Below, piece after piece: positions 6,859 through 9,188 of a stretch of 9,188 nt of DNA. How positions within the stretch are numbered: the first letter of the stretch is position 1; the number at the start of each line of letters is the position of its first letter. The stretch covers positions 1-9,188 of the forward strand of contig CAINDT010000295.1 in assembly GCA_903847495.1 (NCBI GenBank). Reading direction: 5' to 3'. The DNA comes from an uncultured Actinomycetes bacterium. Its GTDB lineage: Bacteria; Actinomycetota; Thermoleophilia; Gaiellales; F1-60-MAGs149. Under the pieces are notes generated by a model. The model worked only from the letters and a program-made list of their open reading frames with translations, was not told where the DNA came from and did no database searches. A program made the translations under genes and the position numbers.

Positions 6859-6906
6859 GACGTCCTCGTGGGTCTGACCCCATGCGGACGTTGATCCACC
6901 GCCGTC
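6859..6906. repeat. Palindrome-plus-flank module, copy B (imperfect hairpin)
   Basis: Arms 6860-6872 and 6879-6891 can pair as RNA over 13 positions with one mismatch and one G-U pair around a 6-nt loop. The flank TTGATCCACCGCCGTC (6891-6906) runs into the stop codon (6905-6907) of the upstream minus-strand gene. It is the counterpart of copy A at 6464-6512. The outer arm ACGTCC/GGACGT replaces ACTTCC/GGAAGT, changing both members of one base pair. It likely ends transcription of the gene at 6905-7147. Confidence 0.6.
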
Positions 6907-7147
6907 AGCGGTGGCGTCGGCGCAGCAGCAGGAACGTCCCGAGGACGCCCAGGACCAGGCCGAGCAGCGCGCACGCGGCCATCACCCAGATCAGGGCGGT
7001 GTCGGTCGAGAATGCGACGAACGAGACGTGGACCTGCTGCGTATTGAGCAGCGCGAAGGCCAGGAGGTACACGAGCACCACCGCGACGATTACGAGCAGG
7101 ATGTAGGGCCTGCGCTCGCTGTTCTTCTGCGGCTGGGTGTCGTTCAT
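6905..7147 (-). CDS. LapA-domain (DUF1049-type) small membrane protein, paralog 2
   Basis: This 80-residue membrane protein has two predicted helices (about residues 14-34, RRPYILLVIVAVVLVYLLAF, and about 50-74, LIWVMAACALLGLVLGVLG). They flank NTQQVHVSFVAFSTDTA, the LapA/DUF1049 signature. The tail LLLRRRHR is basic, suggesting a cytoplasmic C-terminus. Shared PYILL, LLAF, NTQ-VH-SF, TDT and LG-LGT blocks show it is a paralog of the gene at 6514-6777. The ATG at 7147 follows a TAGGGT box by 6 nt and has no ribosome binding site. Its function is not known; a role at the envelope is only an inference from the membrane topology. Confidence 0.8.
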   Translation of the reverse strand: MNDTQPQKNSERRPYILLVIVAVVLVYLLAFALLNTQQVHVSFVAFSTDTALIWVMAACALLGLVLGVLGTFLLLRRRHR

Positions 7148-7153
7148 GCGAGA

Positions 7154-7159
7154 ACCCTA
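7154..7159 (-). promoter_or_regulatory. Putative -10 box (TAGGGT) for LapA-type paralog 2
   Basis: TAGGGT on the minus strand ends 6 nt before the ATG at 7147, in the 19-nt gap after the small cysteine protein gene. The match to TAnnnT is modest, but spacing equals that of the paralog. Any -35 element would lie inside the preceding gene. Confidence 0.45.
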
Positions 7160-7166
7160 GCGGGCG

Positions 7167-7406
7167 TCACGAGGCGCGCGCGGCGAGGACGGGCACGGTG
7201 CCCGGTCGCTCGATCAGCTGCGCCTGCGGCGGCGGGACCAGGCCCTCGCGCTTAGCCGGGCGGAACGTCGCACAAGGCTCGGTGCGGGCCAGCGCGCACA
7301 GATCATGCACGTGGAAGTAGCACTGGTTGCAGGCACGTGCAGACACCGAGACGGGTTCCTCCGAGGGGACGCTGTGGGTGTCGACGAAGCCCTCCTCCGG
7401 CGACAA
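7167..7406 (-). CDS. Small four-cysteine protein, possible zinc-ribbon-like, unknown function
   Basis: I do not recognise a named family. The 79-residue protein carries ACNQCYFHVHDLCALARTEPC, a C-x2-C-x7-C-x7-C pattern (Cys26, Cys29, Cys37, Cys45 from the chosen start). This is compatible with zinc or another metal; interspersed His32 and His34 could also contribute. No membrane segment or signal peptide is visible; the C-terminal third is Pro/Ala-rich. The TTG at 7404-7406 is preferred because third-position G/C is high from there on and drops upstream, and a TAGTCT box lies just upstream. The alternative is GTG at 7344-7346 (59 residues), with GGAGG 11 nt upstream. Both starts keep all four cysteines. 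It lies between LapA-type and PDZ-Lon genes on the same strand. Confidence 0.6.
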   Translation of the reverse strand: MSPEEGFVDTHSVPSEEPVSVSARACNQCYFHVHDLCALARTEPCATFRPAKREGLVPPPQAQLIERPGTVPVLAARAS

Positions 7407-7410
7407 GGAG

Positions 7411-7416
7411 AGACTA
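7411..7416 (-). promoter_or_regulatory. Possible -10 box (TAGTCT) for the small cysteine protein
   Basis: TAGTCT on the minus strand ends only 4 nt before the proposed TTG start, shorter than the 6-8 nt seen at the other genes. It is offered as weak support for that start. Confidence 0.3.
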
Positions 7417-7482
7417 CGAAGAGGTGAAGATCCGGGCAAGCGCCGTGCGGGTGATTTCCCCGCAATTTCGGCAATTTTTGGA

Positions 7483-8493
7483 TCAGGGGTTCGGGATCGT
7501 CGCGAGCTCGCGCAGTGCGTCGGTGAAGTTCTCGACGGGAATGATCTCGAGGTCCTTGACGCCTGCGGCTCGCGCCTCTGCGGCGTTGCGCTTCGGTACG
7601 AGGAATACGTCGGCACCGGCACGACGTGCGCCGATCGCCTTCTCGGCGATGCCGCCGATCGGGCCGACGGTGCCGGTCATCGACAGCGTCCCTGTCGCGG
7701 CCACGCGTTGGCCGTGGAGGTTCGAATAGCCCTTGCCAGCGCTGTAGATCTGCAGTGCGAAGGCCAGCCCAGCGGACGGGCCACCGACGCCCTCGACCGT
7801 GTACGTCACGTCGCGCGTCGATTCGATCGTGTTGGCCTGCTCCGGCAGGATGCCGAGGATCGCCTTCCCCGTGGGGCTGGCGATCGTCTCTGTTTCGACG
7901 GTCAGCAGCTTGCCGTCGCGATGCAGACCGAGCTCGATCGGGCGCTCTGCGCCCACCCCGGCGACCGCCTGACGCAGCGATTCGATGGTGGTGACGCGCT
8001 TCGCCTGCGCGCGGAGGATCAGATCGCCCAGCTCGCCGCCATCTTCGGCAAGTGGCGAGCCGGGGTCGATGCTCATGATCTGCACCCCCGTGGGTGTGAC
8101 CGTCACGTCGTAGCCGAGCGCTCGCAGACCGACGACCGCGGCCGAGTTCTGCGACGACCCCATCGCCTCGGAGTCGAGACGGGCGCGCTCCTCGTCGCTC
8201 TCGCCGGCGGGCTGCACGGCGTGCTCTGGCACCAGGTGGCCGCCATCGACGCCGAACCACGTCTCCCAGATGGTGGCGTGGCGGACACCGACGGTGGTGA
8301 AGTAGACGCGGCCCGACCCCGGCGGCGGGGGTTTCTCGCCCTCAAGCTTGACGGCGCCGAGCGTCGGCTGCGCAGCGCGGGGCACGAACGCGAAGTCGTT
8401 GCTCTGGGCCTGCAGTGCCCACAGCGCCACGGCGCCGAAGGCGACAAGCGCGAGGACGGCTGCGAGCAGCGTGGTGCGAAGTGTGCGCGACAT
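7483..8493 (-). CDS. PDZ and Lon-type (S16) serine protease, YlbL family, membrane-anchored
   Basis: This 336-residue protein has an N-terminal membrane anchor (about residues 7-27, TTLLAAVLALVAFGAVALWA), so the rest is probably outside the membrane. Residues about 130-200 form a PDZ-like domain (GVQIMSIDPGSPLAEDGG, GDLIL, SLRQAV). Residues about 205-330 are the Lon proteolytic domain. Catalytic Ser240 lies in VGGPSAGLAFAL (codon 7774-7776) and Lys285 in GPIGGIAEKAIGARRAGAD, giving the Ser-Lys dyad with near-usual spacing. The order matches Bacillus YlbL and actinobacterial homologs; physiological substrates are not known to me. The ATG at 8493 is preferred over TTG at 8544 because it begins the basic-plus-hydrophobic anchor (MSRTLRTTLL). 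No Shine-Dalgarno site precedes it; instead the leader has CCTCCCCTCC. Confidence 0.92.
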   Translation of the reverse strand: MSRTLRTTLLAAVLALVAFGAVALWALQAQSNDFAFVPRAAQPTLGAVKLEGEKPPPPGSGRVYFTTVGVRHATIWETWFGVDGGHLVPEHAVQPAGESDEERARLDSEAMGSSQNSAAVVGLRALGYDVTVTPTGVQIMSIDPGSPLAEDGGELGDLILRAQAKRVTTIESLRQAVAGVGAERPIELGLHRDGKLLTVETETIASPTGKAILGILPEQANTIESTRDVTYTVEGVGGPSAGLAFALQIYSAGKGYSNLHGQRVAATGTLSMTGTVGPIGGIAEKAIGARRAGADVFLVPKRNAAEARAAGVKDLEIIPVENFTDALRELATIPNP

Positions 8494-8564
8494 CAGCGGA
8501 GGGGAGGGGAAACGGCCATGCAGGGAGTACTTCGCCGTCCCCAACGGGATGGCGCGGTCGCCTG

Positions 8565-8570
8565 ATCATA
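8565..8570 (-). promoter_or_regulatory. Putative -10 box (TATGAT) for the PDZ-Lon gene
   Basis: TATGAT on the minus strand is the best -10 match upstream of this gene. Transcription from it would start near 8558 and give a leader of about 65 nt, unlike the leaderless pattern of the other genes. Confidence 0.5.
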
Positions 8571-8597
8571 CGGTGCGACAACGAGTCGCCCACCGCG

Positions 8598-8603
8598 TAC
8601 AGT
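8598..8603 (+). promoter_or_regulatory. Putative -10 box (TACAGT) for the ureohydrolase gene
   Basis: TACAGT ends 7 nt before the ATG at 8611, again predicting a leaderless mRNA. GCGACA at 8575-8580, 17 nt upstream, matches TTGACA at four of six positions and is the best -35 candidate among these promoters. Confidence 0.6.
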
Positions 8604-8610
8604 TGCGCTC

Positions 8611-9188
8611 ATGCATGAGCCGACCGACGCCCTCGCCGCGCCCCGTTTCACGGGAGTCCGCACCTTCGCACGCCTCCCGCACATCCCGGACATCGATGGC
8701 GCCGACGCCGCGATCTTCGGCATGCCGTGGGACGGCGGTACGTCCTTCCGCTCGGGCTCGCGCTTCGGACCCGAGGCAATTCGCTCGGCCTCCGCGCTGT
8801 TGCGCCCGTACAACCCGGCGCAGGATCAGATGGTGTTCGGCCATCTGTCGTGTGTCGATGCGGGCGATGCCCCGACCGTGCCGGGCTACATCGAGGAGAC
8901 GCTGACGCGCATCGAGGCGTACGCGTCGGGCATCATCGAGCGCGGTGCCGTGCCGATCGGCCTCGGCGGCGATCACTCCGTCGCGCTCGCCGAGTTGCGG
9001 GCCGTGGCGAAGCAGCACGGCCCGGTCGCCTACGTCCAGGTCGATGCCCATCACGATCTGTGGGACTCGTACAACGACAAGCCGTACAACCACGGCACCT
9101 TCGCCAAGCGCGCGATCGAGGAGGGGCTGATCGATCCCGCCAAGTCGTTCCAAGGCGGCCAGCGTGGCTCGCTGTACGGGCCCGAGGA
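8611..9188 (+). CDS. speB: Agmatinase/arginase-family ureohydrolase, 3'-truncated by window end
   Basis: The first 192 codons are present; the frame is open to the window end. Ureohydrolases cleave urea from agmatine, arginine or other guanidino compounds at a two-manganese site. Visible family motifs are FGMPWDGGTSFRSGSRFGPEAIR near the N-terminus, GLGGDHSVAL (ligand His122) and VDAHHDLWD (ligands Asp145, His147, Asp149), then NHGT and RGSLYGPE. The remaining ligand motif (DxD) would lie past the window. Agmatinase is the usual annotation for this type, but guanidinobutyrase or a related specificity is equally possible, so the symbol is tentative. The ATG at 8611 follows a TACAGT box by 7 nt. 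The aligned segment QGGQRGS departs from the usual QxGxRG hydrophobic pattern. Confidence 0.88.
   Translation, partial: MHEPTDALAAPRFTGVRTFARLPHIPDIDGADAAIFGMPWDGGTSFRSGSRFGPEAIRSASALLRPYNPAQDQMVFGHLSCVDAGDAPTVPGYIEETLTRIEAYASGIIERGAVPIGLGGDHSVALAELRAVAKQHGPVAYVQVDAHHDLWDSYNDKPYNHGTFAKRAIEEGLIDPAKSFQGGQRGSLYGPE

Larger units (their letters stand above)
8494..8610. promoter_or_regulatory. Divergent promoter region between PDZ-Lon and ureohydrolase genes
   Basis: This 117-nt gap separates two head-to-head genes and holds a minus-strand -10 candidate (8565-8570) and a plus-strand one (8598-8603), only about 28 nt apart. The two promoters would overlap, so their polymerases could compete. No clear operator repeat was seen. 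Confidence 0.6.

Noticed and set aside
7441..7482. Repeated GCAATTT and T-run (7463-7479) as a terminator of the PDZ-Lon gene
   Set aside because: The only stem is about 3 bp (CCG/CGG), and the T-run is on the plus strand, the wrong orientation for a minus-strand gene.
7486..7510. Start of a frame continuing the small cysteine protein upstream to 7622
   Set aside because: That stretch overlaps the 3' end of the PDZ-Lon gene, and third-position G/C falls between 7407 and 7440, so it is not coding in that frame.
8494..8544. TTG at 8544 as start of the PDZ-Lon gene
   Set aside because: It adds 17 residues before the natural basic-hydrophobic anchor and has no ribosome binding site; ATG 8493 is more likely, though not proven.
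7327..8565. A 412-codon open frame on the plus strand
   Set aside because: It is antisense to the PDZ-Lon gene, whose catalytic and PDZ motifs are clear; the plus-strand translation has no recognisable motif.
1..9188. tRNA, rRNA, CRISPR array, transposase, phage or defence genes
   Set aside because: None was seen on reading both strands; the genes here are core metabolism and envelope proteins.

Overview
The window is high-GC bacterial chromosome with a dense set of housekeeping genes and strong G/C at third codon positions. The most likely host is an actinomycete-type bacterium (Actinomycetota), perhaps of the Thermoleophilia/Solirubrobacter kind. The pointers are the biotin carboxylase-BCCP fusion subunit, a FadR-type GntR regulator, the PDZ-Lon (YlbL-type) protein, and -10 boxes placed for leaderless transcripts. 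No marker gene is present, so this placement is an inference.

Layout. Positions 1-683 hold the 3' end of a biotin-carrying acyl-CoA carboxylase alpha subunit (+). A GntR/FCD regulator follows (776-1513, +). Next is an apparent three-gene operon on the + strand: ETF-quinone oxidoreductase (1564-3267), sucC (3283-4431) and sucD (4434-5309). A stand-alone fold-type I aminotransferase (5355-6431, +) follows. Positions 6465-6497 carry a perfect 15-bp palindrome where transcription converges. The minus strand then carries two tandem LapA-domain membrane proteins (6514-6777 and 6905-7147), a small four-cysteine protein (7167-7406) and a PDZ-Lon membrane protease (7483-8493). From a short divergent promoter region, an agmatinase/arginase-family gene (8611 onward, +) runs off the end.

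The left half fits acyl-CoA and branched-chain or odd-chain acid catabolism. The carboxylase would make methylmalonyl-CoA or a similar product, ETF-QO would pass acyl-CoA dehydrogenase electrons to the quinone pool, and SucCD would turn succinyl-CoA into succinate with ATP formation. The neighbouring FadR-like regulator could sense an intermediate. This link is inferred from gene order only.

The points most worth a second look are these. Six genes that lead transcription units have a TAnnnT box ending 6-8 nt before the start codon, while the two internal operon genes have Shine-Dalgarno-like sequences. The ETF-QO lacks the fourth cysteine of the canonical 4Fe-4S site. A palindrome-plus-flank module occurs directly after each LapA-type gene, with a compensatory base-pair change. 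An easily missed small four-cysteine protein probably starts at TTG. I found no mobile element gene, CRISPR array, tRNA, rRNA or obvious new defence system; most of the window is conserved core metabolism.
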